From contig RZYW01000009.1 in assembly GCA_009930175.1 (NCBI GenBank), forward strand, positions 1 to 39,001: a stretch of DNA of 39,001 nucleotides. Reading direction: 5' to 3'. This DNA comes from Clostridia bacterium. GTDB lineage: Bacteria; Bacillota; Peptococcia; Peptococcales; SKKY01. The translations under genes and the position numbers were made by a program. Every line of letters starts with the position of its first letter. Position 1 is the first letter of the stretch. Shown piece after piece: positions 10,562 to 19,763 of this stretch. The notes beneath the pieces are model-generated. The model saw only the letters and a list, made by a program, of their open reading frames with translations, was not told the DNA's origin and did not search any database.

Positions 10562-11615
10562 TTTTTACTCCTTCTATCAGCTTATAAAAATCATCAAACA
10601 AATACATAGAATCCGCAGGTCCAGGTGCTGCCTCAGGATGATATTGTACCGATAAAACCGGCAAAGTTTTATGACTTACTCCCTCAACAGTATTATCATT
10701 AAGATTTCTGTGAGAAACGTATAAGTCTGAGCCTAAAGACTCTTCCTTAACTGCATATCCATGATTCTGACTAGTTATAAATACCCTGTTACTTCTTAAG
10801 TCTTTAACTGGCTGATTAAGTCCCCGATGTCCAAACTTCATTTTATAAGTATCTGCACCTAGTGCCAGAGAAATTATTTGGTGTCCAAGGCAAATTCCAC
10901 AAATTGGTTTTTTCCCCAGGAAATACTTAACTATCTCAATTGCATTTTTTGCGTCTTTTGGGTCCCCTGGGCCATTCGAAAGAAAAATACCATCAGGATT
11001 TGCCTTCTCCAGTTCCTCAATAGTAGTCCAGGCAGGATAAACATCTACTGCGAAATTCTTTGATAGCAAACCCTTTAGAATACTTTGTTTAAGGCCCAAA
11101 TCAAGAACAGCAAGTTTTTTACCACCAGGATTTGGATATTTCAAAATCTTATCCGTTGTAACCATTTGAACCTGATTTCTTGAAAATTCCTCAAAATCTG
11201 TTTTACCCATATCATAAGCTGTGGTAATAATTCCCCTCATAGTGCCTTTGTTACGCAAATGCCTGGTTAAAGCCCTGGTGTCAACTCCCTCAAGGCCAAC
11301 TATCTTATGTGATGCCAAAAATTCTTCAAGACTTTCACTAGCCCTGTAATTTTCATAAAACATACTTTTTTCTCTAACTACAAAACCTCTTACATGGGAT
11401 TTGAGAGACTCTTTATCATCTATGTTAATTCCATAGTTGCCAATAAGAGGATAGGTCATAATTACAATCTGTCCGTAATAAGAAGGATCTGTAAGCACTT
11501 CTTGATATCCTGTCATCCCTGTATTAAAAACTACTTCTCCCTGGTTCTTCCCCATGTAGCCAAATACTTTTCCTGGGAAGCATGTGCCATCTTCCAATAT
11601 TAATACACCAGACAC
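10554..11615 (-). CDS. carA: Carbamoyl-phosphate synthase small (glutaminase) subunit
   Basis: 353 aa; [15 protein letters not shown] glutaminase motif; probable GTG start overlapping the argD stop by 1 nt; overlaps carB by 8 nt. Confidence 0.97.
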   Translation of the reverse strand: MSGVLILEDGTCFPGKVFGYMGKNQGEVVFNTGMTGYQEVLTDPSYYGQIVIMTYPLIGNYGINIDDKESLKSHVRGFVVREKSMFYENYRASESLEEFLASHKIVGLEGVDTRALTRHLRNKGTMRGIITTAYDMGKTDFEEFSRNQVQMVTTDKILKYPNPGGKKLAVLDLGLKQSILKGLLSKNFAVDVYPAWTTIEELEKANPDGIFLSNGPGDPKDAKNAIEIVKYFLGKKPICGICLGHQIISLALGADTYKMKFGHRGLNQPVKDLRSNRVFITSQNHGYAVKEESLGSDLYVSHRNLNDNTVEGVSHKTLPVLSVQYHPEAAPGPADSMYLFDDFYKLIEGVKNA

Positions 11616-12796
11616 TAAGCGCTCACCTCCCTAAAAACTTCCTCTAAAGCCTTTATTACAATATCAATTTCCTCATATTTTACATTCAAAGGAGGAACAA
11701 ATCTTAAAGTCTTTCCTCCAATAGCATTAATCAAAATATTTTTCTCAAGCATTTTGCTTACAATTTCTCCCGCATCCTTAGGATAATCTAAGCCCACCAT
11801 TAAACCTTTGCCTTTAACTTTGCCAGGAAACAAAAATTGTTCCTTAAGTTTCCCTAGTTGCTCACGCATATATTGACCCTTTTCCTGAACTTCTCTAAGA
11901 AAATCTTCACAAAAAATAACCTGGCAGACATTTAAAGCAACATTCGTAACAAGAGGATTTCCACCAAAAGTAGAAGCATGATCTCCAGGCTGAAAGATTT
12001 CAGCCACCTCATCCTTTGCAAGCATTGCACCAATTGGTACTCCACCCCCGAGACCTTTAGCCAAAGTTATAATGTCTGGTTGAAAATCATAATTCTGGAA
12101 ACCAAAAGCCTTTCCTGTGCGTCCAACACCAGTCTGCACTTCATCAATTATGAGAAGAAGATTATGTTTTTTGCACAAGTCCTTTACACCTTTGAAAAAG
12201 TCCTCAGAAGGCTCGTTGATGCCTCCTTCACCTTGAATAGGTTCAAGCATAATTGCACAAGTTTTTTCAGATATCTGAGCCTGGATAGACTCAAGATCAT
12301 TAAAGACAGCATATTTAAATCCTGTTAGAACAGGAATAAATGATTTTTGATATTTTTCCTGACCCGTAGCAGCTAATGCACCCATCGTTCTGCCATGAAA
12401 AGACTGGATTGCAGAAATTATTTCATACCTTCCATTCCCCCATTTACGAGCAAGCTTTATAGCACCCTCATTTGCCTCAGCACCACTATTACAAAAGAAA
12501 GCCTTATCCATGCCCGCTGCCATACATAAAAGCTCTGCCAGATCAATTTGAGGCTCAATCCAATACAAATTAGAACAATGAATAAGTTTTTCACTTTGTT
12601 CCCTTAAAGCCTTATTAACAATCTCACTGTTATGTCCCAAAGAATTAACAGCAATACCAGCAACAAAGTCTAAATATTTATTTCCATCAGTATCATAAAC
12701 CCAAGAGCCTTCACCTTTTTCCAATACAACAGGGAGACGTCCATAGGTATTCATAATATACTTTTTACCTTTGGCAATTTTTTCTTCCATTTTCAT
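11615..12796 (-). CDS. argD: Acetylornithine aminotransferase
   Basis: 393 aa; class III aminotransferase; LLIIDEVQTGVGRTGKAFGFQ, PDIITLAKGLGGGVPIGAM. Confidence 0.95.
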   Translation of the reverse strand: MKMEEKIAKGKKYIMNTYGRLPVVLEKGEGSWVYDTDGNKYLDFVAGIAVNSLGHNSEIVNKALREQSEKLIHCSNLYWIEPQIDLAELLCMAAGMDKAFFCNSGAEANEGAIKLARKWGNGRYEIISAIQSFHGRTMGALAATGQEKYQKSFIPVLTGFKYAVFNDLESIQAQISEKTCAIMLEPIQGEGGINEPSEDFFKGVKDLCKKHNLLLIIDEVQTGVGRTGKAFGFQNYDFQPDIITLAKGLGGGVPIGAMLAKDEVAEIFQPGDHASTFGGNPLVTNVALNVCQVIFCEDFLREVQEKGQYMREQLGKLKEQFLFPGKVKGKGLMVGLDYPKDAGEIVSKMLEKNILINAIGGKTLRFVPPLNVKYEEIDIVIKALEEVFREVSA

Positions 12797-13683
12797 TAAA
12801 GATTTTCCCCCTCAACAAACATAGTACCAACACCCTTATCAGTGAATATTTCCAGCAATAAGGCGTGAAGTAAAGTACCATTAACAATATGGGCAGATGA
12901 TACTCCATTTTCAATTGCTTCCATACAACATTCAATTTTAGGAATCATCCCTCCAGAGATAGTCCCATCAGCAATCATTCTTTTCGCCGAAGCCTGGTCA
13001 ACTCTGGAAATCAATTTCCCTTCCTTATCCAGTACACCATCAATATCAGTGAGCAAAAATAACTTCTCAGCATTTAAACTCGCTGCAACACTTCCTGCTG
13101 CATAATCCGCATTAATATTATAAGACTGTCCTTTTTCATCAACACCAACGGGAGCAATTACCGGAATATATTTATCATTAATAGCCTTGTCAATTAGTGC
13201 AGGATTAACCTTTTCAACCTCACCAACAAATCCCAAATCGTAAATTTTTCCATCAATTTCCGCCATTTTCTTTTTTGCAAGAAGTGTCTGTCCATCAATC
13301 CCACTAAATCCAAGAGCCTTTATTCCATTATTTTCAAAAAGGGCAACAACTTCCTTGTTAACCTTGCCAATCAAGACCATCTGAACTACTTCCATGACCT
13401 TCTCATCAGTCACTCTCAAACCCTGAATAAATTTACTTTCAGAACCAGTCTTGGCAAGCCACTCATTTATGTCCGGACCACCACCATGAACAATTACAGG
13501 ATTTATTCCAACATACTTCATTAAAATAATATCATTAATAACCTGTTGTTTAAGTTCATCATCAACCATAGCATTCCCGCCATATTTAATTACAAAGGTT
13601 TTTCCAGAAAACTTTTTTATATATGGAAGAGCTTCAATTAATATTTTAGCCTTATCTCCAGGTGTAAGCTTACTCATATTCAT
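12796..13683 (-). CDS. argB: N-acetylglutamate kinase
   Basis: FVIKYGGNAMVDDELK, VIVHGGGPDINEWL; start placed at MNMSKLTPGDKA downstream of TTAGGAG; ORF track extends to 13713. Confidence 0.96.
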   Translation of the reverse strand: MNMSKLTPGDKAKILIEALPYIKKFSGKTFVIKYGGNAMVDDELKQQVINDIILMKYVGINPVIVHGGGPDINEWLAKTGSESKFIQGLRVTDEKVMEVVQMVLIGKVNKEVVALFENNGIKALGFSGIDGQTLLAKKKMAEIDGKIYDLGFVGEVEKVNPALIDKAINDKYIPVIAPVGVDEKGQSYNINADYAAGSVAASLNAEKLFLLTDIDGVLDKEGKLISRVDQASAKRMIADGTISGGMIPKIECCMEAIENGVSSAHIVNGTLLHALLLEIFTDKGVGTMFVEGENL

Positions 13684-13693
13684 TTCAATACTC

Positions 13694-14899
13694 CTAACTA
13701 CGATATTCCGCATTTATTTTTATATATTCATATGAAAGATCACAGGTCCAGGCAACAGCATTTTCAGAACCGATATTCAAATTACAAACAATCTCTATTT
13801 CTCTTTTTTTCAAGATTTCTAAAGCTGCGTCTTCATCGAAAACCATAGCTTTTCCCTGTTTAGCCATCATTAAATCCCCAAGAAAAATATCACATTTTGA
13901 AGGATCTATTTCAGCACCTGAATATCCAAGGGCGGTTATAATTCTGCCCCAATTAGCATCCTCACCAAAAAATGCAGTCTTTACCAGGCTGGATGTAGAT
14001 ATACTTCTTGCAGCCTTTCTTGCATCATCCTTAGTAAGAGCATTTAACACTTTAATCGTCAGAAGTTTAGTTGCACCTTCACCATCATTTACAATAGCAA
14101 TAGACATCTTCTCACAAATTTTACGCACTACATCTTTAAATTTAAGATACTCTTCAGTATTTTTCTCAATTACCAGATTACCCGCTTCACCGTTAGCCAA
14201 AATACAAACCATATCATTTGTACTTGTATCTCCATCAACAGAAATCATATTAAAAGTATCATCAATTACATCCTTAAAAATATCTTTTAGGGCATCTTTG
14301 CTCACCGCAGCATCTGTAGTAAGAAATCCAAGCATAGTAGCCATATTAGGATGAATCATCCCCGACCCCTTAGCCATTCCACCAATTCTTACAGTTTTCC
14401 CTCCAAGTTCAAACTCATAGGCAAACTCTTTATTCACAGTATCTGTTGTCATAATAGCAAGGCTGGCATCTGTTCCACCTTCCTCAGAGAGGTGGTTTTT
14501 TATTTCTTTTATACCAGCTTCAATTTTATCCATAGGAAGATATACCCCTATAACCCCAGTAGAAGCTACAATAATATCCTTTGCATCAATTCCCAATACA
14601 CTGGCAGTTAAAGAAGTCATTTTTAGAGCATCTGTCTTCCCTTGATCTCCGGTACAAGCGTTAGCACATCCGCTATTCACAATAATTGCCTGTGCCTCAT
14701 TATTTCCAAGATTCTCTTCTGAAACAAAAAGTGGTGGTGCCTTAAATTTATTTTTTGTATAAACCGCTGAAGCAATTCCTTTTTTTACAGAATAGATTAC
14801 AGCAAGATCTTTTTTCTTACTTCCTGGTTTAACACCAACATTTATTCCTGCCGCTAAAAATCCCTGAGGTGCAGTCACCCCACCATTTATTTTTTTCAT
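13694..14899 (-). CDS. argJ: Glutamate N-acetyltransferase/amino-acid N-acetyltransferase (ArgJ)
   Basis: 401 aa; KGSGMIHPNMATMLGFLTTDA contains the self-cleavage A-T site. Confidence 0.97.
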   Translation of the reverse strand: MKKINGGVTAPQGFLAAGINVGVKPGSKKKDLAVIYSVKKGIASAVYTKNKFKAPPLFVSEENLGNNEAQAIIVNSGCANACTGDQGKTDALKMTSLTASVLGIDAKDIIVASTGVIGVYLPMDKIEAGIKEIKNHLSEEGGTDASLAIMTTDTVNKEFAYEFELGGKTVRIGGMAKGSGMIHPNMATMLGFLTTDAAVSKDALKDIFKDVIDDTFNMISVDGDTSTNDMVCILANGEAGNLVIEKNTEEYLKFKDVVRKICEKMSIAIVNDGEGATKLLTIKVLNALTKDDARKAARSISTSSLVKTAFFGEDANWGRIITALGYSGAEIDPSKCDIFLGDLMMAKQGKAMVFDEDAALEILKKREIEIVCNLNIGSENAVAWTCDLSYEYIKINAEYRS

Positions 14900-14912
14900 T
14901 AACTTATTCCTC

Positions 14913-15953
14913 CTAAGGATATACTGGTAAAAAGTCTATACCTGTTTTTTCAGGTAATCCAAACATCAGATTCATATTTTGAACCGCCTGTCCTGATGCA
15001 CCTTTAATTAAATTATCTATTGCCGATACAACTATTAATTTATTACCCTCACCAGCCTTAACCAGTCCGATATCGCAAAAATTAGATGCAGATACCAATT
15101 TTGTTTGAGGTAATTTATCTTTCCTGACTCTAACAAAAAACTCATTATCATAAAAATCATCATATAATTTATACAAATCTTCAATACTATAATTTTCATT
15201 TAAATCTACATATATAGTAGAAAGAATTCCTCTAGTCATAGGCAGAAGATGGGGACTAAAAATTACCTGAAGATTCTCCAGCCCAGATGCGGCAACAAGC
15301 TCCTGTTTAATCTCTGGTGTATGACGATGTTTCCCAAGATTATAAGCATAAAAATTCTCATTTATTTCTGGATAATGAGTATGGTCTGCAGCTTTTTTAC
15401 CTGCTCCAGAAACCCCAGACTTACTATCGGCTATAACAGCCCCTTCAACAATCATCTTATTTTTCAGCAAAGGATACAGTCCAAGAATTATACTCGTTGG
15501 ATAACACCCTGGATTAGCAATTAAATCTGTATCTTTTATATCTTCTCTATATAACTCTGGAAGTCCATATACTGCATCCTTAAAATATTCTGGACATGAA
15601 TGTTTAACTCCATACCATTCTTCATAAATATCTAAATCTCTCAGACGAAAATCCGCAGATAAATCGATAATTTTTACTTTTCCCTTTATTTTTGCAACAA
15701 TTTCAGAAGCAGTACCATGAGGAAGAGCCAAAAATACAACGTCAAGACCCTCAACAAATTTTTCCGGATTATCAAGGCCTTCATCAACCATATCTATAAC
15801 TTTAAAAAGATGACTATGATTCTCAAAAATCTGACAATCCTTATTACTTCTGGATGCAACTCTTTTAATATTTACCTTCGGATGAGAATACAATAACCTT
15901 ATTAACTCCGCCCCCGTATATCCAGTTACTCCAATAATACCTGCCTGAATCAT
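14913..15953 (-). CDS. argC: N-acetyl-gamma-glutamyl-phosphate reductase
   Basis: MIQAGIIGVTGYTGAELIRLL, IANPGCYPTSIILGL; start at 15953 preceded by AAGGAGTGAT; the ORF track N-terminal extension runs into the promoter. Confidence 0.96.
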   Translation of the reverse strand: MIQAGIIGVTGYTGAELIRLLYSHPKVNIKRVASRSNKDCQIFENHSHLFKVIDMVDEGLDNPEKFVEGLDVVFLALPHGTASEIVAKIKGKVKIIDLSADFRLRDLDIYEEWYGVKHSCPEYFKDAVYGLPELYREDIKDTDLIANPGCYPTSIILGLYPLLKNKMIVEGAVIADSKSGVSGAGKKAADHTHYPEINENFYAYNLGKHRHTPEIKQELVAASGLENLQVIFSPHLLPMTRGILSTIYVDLNENYSIEDLYKLYDDFYDNEFFVRVRKDKLPQTKLVSASNFCDIGLVKAGEGNKLIVVSAIDNLIKGASGQAVQNMNLMFGLPEKTGIDFLPVYP

Positions 15954-15983
15954 AAATTCATCACTCCTTAAACTTGTCTTATT

Positions 15984-16012
15984 ATTATACATAATTATGC
16001 ATATATATACAA
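15984..16012 (-). promoter_or_regulatory. argC promoter overlapping a putative ArgR operator
   Basis: - strand TTGTAT-17-TATAAT (16007-16012 / 15984-15989); near-palindrome TATGCATAATTATGTATA (15986-16003). Confidence 0.7.
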
Positions 16013-16022
16013 ACATTTTGTT

Positions 16023-16049
16023 AAAAAAAAACCTGACAATAAGTCAAGT
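16023..16049 (-). terminator. Intrinsic terminator downstream of the HD-GYP gene
   Basis: - strand ACTTGAC-TTATT-GTCAGGT followed by nine T. Confidence 0.8.
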
Positions 16050-16050
16050 T

Positions 16051-17094
16051 TTATACTAGGTCCATAAGTTCTCTTTTATTCTCTGGTAATATTTCATTAA
16101 TAAATAATGTTCTTTCTTCCATTAAATTAACTCTCTTAAACTGAGAAAGTCTTGCCCCATATCTATCAGCAATTTCCATTACTTCAGGGCGGCTTGGCAA
16201 GCCATCTGAAAGCCTTAAAACAACAGCATATCGAAGATTGCTCAGTCTAACAAAAGATCCCACTGGAAAGGGAGCCACATGTTTTGTGAAAATATCCACC
16301 AATTTCGGATCAAACATTGTTCTTGTTAAACTCATAATTTTTTCAAGTGCCTGGTAAGGATACATTCTTTCTTTTTCCAAGTTCATAAAAGATAAATTAT
16401 CATAATAATTCGCAATAGCAACAATTTTAGAATACTCTTGTATTTCGTCCCCACTTATTTTTCTTGGGTACCCCGTCCCTTCATAATTTTCATGATGTTG
16501 AAATGCAATATGAGCAACCTGGGCCTTTATTTCAGGAATCTTCTTAAGAATTTCAAAGCCTTTTTCAGTATGCCCTTCACCTTCATCCTCTATTTTCCCA
16601 ATATCATGAAGCATAGCTCCTAAAGCAAGATCTTTTATTTGGAAATCATTATAGCCCAAGTACTTTCCTATTAGAATAGAAAGAACTGCTACATTTAAAC
16701 TGTGAACAAATAATTTAATTTTATCGCTATAAAAGTCCACCCCAGAAACAATTAAGTTCTTGCTACTTGTAACATCCTCAAGAACTTTATTGATTATATT
16801 GTGAATTTCTTTACTATCAATATCCTTACCACTTTTAATTCTGCCATGCATGTCCATCATTACCCTGACAAAATTAACTTTTACACTATCACTCACCAAA
16901 TCTTCTTTTTCTATTTCTTTTTCAAGAAGCTCATCTTTTACATAAACAAAAGGCAGACCCATGTCCTCAAGCCTTTTAACATATAGTTTTTTAACTACGG
17001 TGCCTTCTTTAAGTAAAAGTCTGCCTTCCTTGTCATAAACATTCTTAGCTATAATCTGGCCATCTTTAATATCCTCGATGGCAATTGATCTCAT
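16051..17094 (-). CDS. HD-GYP domain protein (putative cyclic-di-GMP phosphodiesterase)
   Basis: 347 aa; HSLNVAVLSILIGKYLG, MLHDIGKI, FQHHENYEGTGYPRKISGDEI, IVAIANYYDNL. Confidence 0.88.
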   Translation of the reverse strand: MRSIAIEDIKDGQIIAKNVYDKEGRLLLKEGTVVKKLYVKRLEDMGLPFVYVKDELLEKEIEKEDLVSDSVKVNFVRVMMDMHGRIKSGKDIDSKEIHNIINKVLEDVTSSKNLIVSGVDFYSDKIKLFVHSLNVAVLSILIGKYLGYNDFQIKDLALGAMLHDIGKIEDEGEGHTEKGFEILKKIPEIKAQVAHIAFQHHENYEGTGYPRKISGDEIQEYSKIVAIANYYDNLSFMNLEKERMYPYQALEKIMSLTRTMFDPKLVDIFTKHVAPFPVGSFVRLSNLRYAVVLRLSDGLPSRPEVMEIADRYGARLSQFKRVNLMEERTLFINEILPENKRELMDLV

Positions 17095-17116
17095 CTAAAA
17101 CTTTCCCACCTAATCT

Positions 17117-17530
17117 TTATTGAAGTATTTTTTCCAAGTCTATCAATTTTACCAGTCTTTCCTCCAACTTGGCAATACCAAATATATAATTTTTTTCTTT
17201 ATCTTCACCAATTCCCTCTTGCCTGTCAATTTGATCTTCTTCAATTTTTATAATTTCAGACACAGAATCAACTTTAAAACCATAGATTTTTTCACCTAAA
17301 GAAGCAACAATAATTCTTGTTCTGTCATCATCAGCAGATTCTTCCATTCCCAATATTTTTTTCATTGAAATAATTGGAATAACCTTCCCCCTGATATTTG
17401 TAACTCCAAGAATGTAAGCTGAAGTATTTGGCATTGCAGTTAATTCCTGCATCCTAATAATTTCATTTACGTTCATTATTTCCAAACCAAAATCCTCATT
17501 GTTTAATCTAAAAATTACTTCCTGAACCAT
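17117..17530 (-). CDS. cheW: CheW-like chemotaxis/signalling coupling protein
   Basis: 137 aa; FRLNNEDFGLEIMNVNEIIRMQELTAMPNTSAYILGVTNIRGKVIPIISMKKILG. Confidence 0.92.
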   Translation of the reverse strand: MVQEVIFRLNNEDFGLEIMNVNEIIRMQELTAMPNTSAYILGVTNIRGKVIPIISMKKILGMEESADDDRTRIIVASLGEKIYGFKVDSVSEIIKIEEDQIDRQEGIGEDKEKNYIFGIAKLEERLVKLIDLEKILQ

Positions 17531-17550
17531 TTCCTTCTCCTCCTAAAATA

Positions 17551-18408
17551 TTAAATATTTCCAACATAAACAAATTTCATATACTTTTCGGCAACATCCT
17601 TAATTGCCATTAAATTTTTCATACTAGTTGCTTGTTCATTAGACTTATAACAAGGATAATAACGATTAATATGAACAGGTATGTTCTGGTCAATTTCAGA
17701 CAACCATTCAAAGAATTTTTCCCCTTCCTCTATTTTATCATTAATCCCAGGAACAATTAAACAACTAATTTCAAGATGTCTTACTTTTGAGTTAATTAAT
17801 TTAAGATTTTTTTTAATCACATTAAAATCTGCAGAGAAATTTTTTAAATAACTTCCCTCAGAAAATGCTTTAACATCAATATTAAACGCATCAATATATT
17901 CCAAGAGATCAAGGAGAGGATTTTCTTCAATATACCCATTTGATACAAAAACATTCTTCAAGCCTTTTTCTCTTATAATTTTTGCCGCTTCCAACACATA
18001 CTCAATCATTATAACAGGCTCCGAGTAAGTATATGCAACTCCAATATTCCCGGAAGAAACCAGGTCTAAAGCCTTTTCCGCAAGATCTTCCGGAGATAAT
18101 TTAATTAGATTTTTATTTTCACACTGAGAAATTTGCCAGTTCTGGCAAAAATCACAATGAAAATTACAACCACTTGCCCCCGCAGATAAAATTTTACTAC
18201 CAGGGAAAAAATGAAATAATGGTTTCTTCTCAATAGGATCAATCGCTAAAGATGATATAAATTCATTTTCAGTGTACAACACACCTTCATGATTATACCT
18301 TGATCTGCAATATCCTCTATAGCTATTTTTTATTAAACACTTCCTTGGACAAAGAACACAAAGCACTTTCAATGAATCAAATTTTTCGTAATACCTACAT
18401 TCAAGCAT
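17551..18408 (-). CDS. amrS: AmmeMemoRadiSam system radical SAM enzyme
   Basis: 285 aa; CVLCPRKCLIKNSYRGYCRSR plus GASGCNFHCDFCQNWQIS (radical SAM CX3CX2C). Confidence 0.92.
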   Translation of the reverse strand: MLECRYYEKFDSLKVLCVLCPRKCLIKNSYRGYCRSRYNHEGVLYTENEFISSLAIDPIEKKPLFHFFPGSKILSAGASGCNFHCDFCQNWQISQCENKNLIKLSPEDLAEKALDLVSSGNIGVAYTYSEPVIMIEYVLEAAKIIREKGLKNVFVSNGYIEENPLLDLLEYIDAFNIDVKAFSEGSYLKNFSADFNVIKKNLKLINSKVRHLEISCLIVPGINDKIEEGEKFFEWLSEIDQNIPVHINRYYPCYKSNEQATSMKNLMAIKDVAEKYMKFVYVGNI

Positions 18409-18907
18409 ACCTTGTCACCTTAAACTTCTTAATATTATATTCTCCAGTAGTTATACCAGCCTTTTCTTTAGCGATATTTATTTGATGTTCAATTGAATCA
18501 ACCCCATCTAAATTAGGGAGAAGTAGTCCTTTTTTATAACCTTGCTCAACAATTACCCCATAAACTTTAGGATCTAATTCACTTATATCAGTGACTTCCT
18601 CCTCAGCTTCTAATACATCTGCAGAAATCTCTAAATCTCCAAACTCCTCTTTCCTAACAGGAGGAAATCTTGGGTCTTCAGATGCAGCAGCAATAGCATT
18701 ATTTATAATTTCCTCTTCAAGAGGGAACCTACCCTTTATAGTTCCAATACAGCCCCTAAGTATTCCACCTTTTTTTAAAGACACAAAAACACCTTTTTTA
18801 ATATCATTTTCAACAAATCTACTTTTTAATTTCACTCTTTCCCCATATTCTAAGTAATGAGATATTGCCAAGGATGCAATTTCCACAAATTTATTATTCA
18901 TATTCAA
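18401..18907 (-). CDS. amrA: AMMECR1-family protein (AmmeMemoRadiSam protein A)
   Basis: 168 aa; GVFVSLKKGGILRGCIGTIKGRFPLEEEIINNAIAAASEDPRFPPVRKEEFGDLEISADVL; overlaps amrS by 8 nt. The ORF-track start is TTG; ATG at 18901 is the likelier start. Confidence 0.92.
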   Translation of the reverse strand: MNMNNKFVEIASLAISHYLEYGERVKLKSRFVENDIKKGVFVSLKKGGILRGCIGTIKGRFPLEEEIINNAIAAASEDPRFPPVRKEEFGDLEISADVLEAEEEVTDISELDPKVYGVIVEQGYKKGLLLPNLDGVDSIEHQINIAKEKAGITTGEYNIKKFKVTRYA

Positions 18908-19688
18908 TATCTCCCTTCCCTACCAAATATCCAACTCCAAAAGGCTTTTCATAACTAAAGACCTCACTACTAACTTTCAAACCAGAAACAGCAAAAGCAG
19001 CCAAAAGAAGCGGTATATAACCACATTGGCCTGCTCCCTCAACTATTTCAGACGGTATATTAATCAATTCCTCAACTTTCCCATTCTGGACAGCTTCAAA
19101 CACCATTTCATCAAAAACAGGGCCTTCTTCTGAAAAACCATAATACGAATCCTCTTTTAGCCTATGGCTTAAATCCGCTGATACAATTAATCCAAAATCT
19201 TCATTCTTATAAACACTATCCCCATTCAAAACACACCCTATAATTTTGCCCATTTTTTCCAGCTCTTTCTTTTCCATAAAACCAGTACTAATACTAATCA
19301 ATTCAATTTTCTTGCCCAACTTCTCAAAAAAATATAAAGGAACCAATACCCCGTGATCTAAAGGAGCTTTTATTGGATAAAAACCTTTTTCCGAAAACTC
19401 CACACTTAGTTTTGAAATATTCTTAAATTCAAATCTCTTGTAATAATTAAAATTCTTTAAATCCCCAATCAGTCTTTCATTAACATTAATTGCAAGCATC
19501 CTTGAATATGCAGGACCATGAGGAGAAATAACCAATATCTTTGTAATACCCTCATCAATAAATTCTTTAGCTAACCTCTCCATTGATTCATAAGTTTTGG
19601 CAACCTTATTGCTCTCATCCTTACCTATTTCTGGAATAACAATTGGAGGATGAGGGAATATCCCAATTTTTTTTATCATTTTTATCAC
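18894..19688 (-). CDS. amrB: MEMO1/extradiol dioxygenase-like protein (AmmeMemoRadiSam protein B)
   Basis: 264 aa; IGIFPHPPIVIPEIG, LVISPHGPAYSRM, LIVSADLSHRL, GAGQCGYIPLLLAAF; overlaps amrA by 14 nt or less. Confidence 0.9.
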   Translation of the reverse strand: MIKMIKKIGIFPHPPIVIPEIGKDESNKVAKTYESMERLAKEFIDEGITKILVISPHGPAYSRMLAINVNERLIGDLKNFNYYKRFEFKNISKLSVEFSEKGFYPIKAPLDHGVLVPLYFFEKLGKKIELISISTGFMEKKELEKMGKIIGCVLNGDSVYKNEDFGLIVSADLSHRLKEDSYYGFSEEGPVFDEMVFEAVQNGKVEELINIPSEIVEGAGQCGYIPLLLAAFAVSGLKVSSEVFSYEKPFGVGYLVGKGDIEYE

Positions 19689-19713
19689 CCGAAATTACTT
19701 ACCCTATTTACAC

Positions 19714-19750
19714 AAAAAAAATCATCTGCGTATAAAATACACAGATGATT
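19714..19750 (-). terminator. Intrinsic terminator downstream of rpsI
   Basis: - strand ATCATCTGTGTATTTTATACGCAGATGATTTTTTTT. Confidence 0.88.
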
Positions 19751-19763
19751 ATAGTTATTATTA

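Noticed and set aside
11978-12328. 116-aa + strand ORF inside argD
   Set aside because: Antisense shadow ORF without motif or RBS support.
15954-16016. N-terminal extension MFVYICIIMYNNKTSLRSDEF on argC, superficially signal-like
   Set aside because: Encoded by the predicted promoter/operator and SD region; canonical ArgC starts at MIQAGIIGVTGYTG.
18401-18907. AMMECR1 and MEMO genes as a frameshifted single fused gene
   Set aside because: Fusions exist in some genomes, but here each ORF has a complete domain, its own SD-like sequence and a normal short overlap, consistent with two separate genes.
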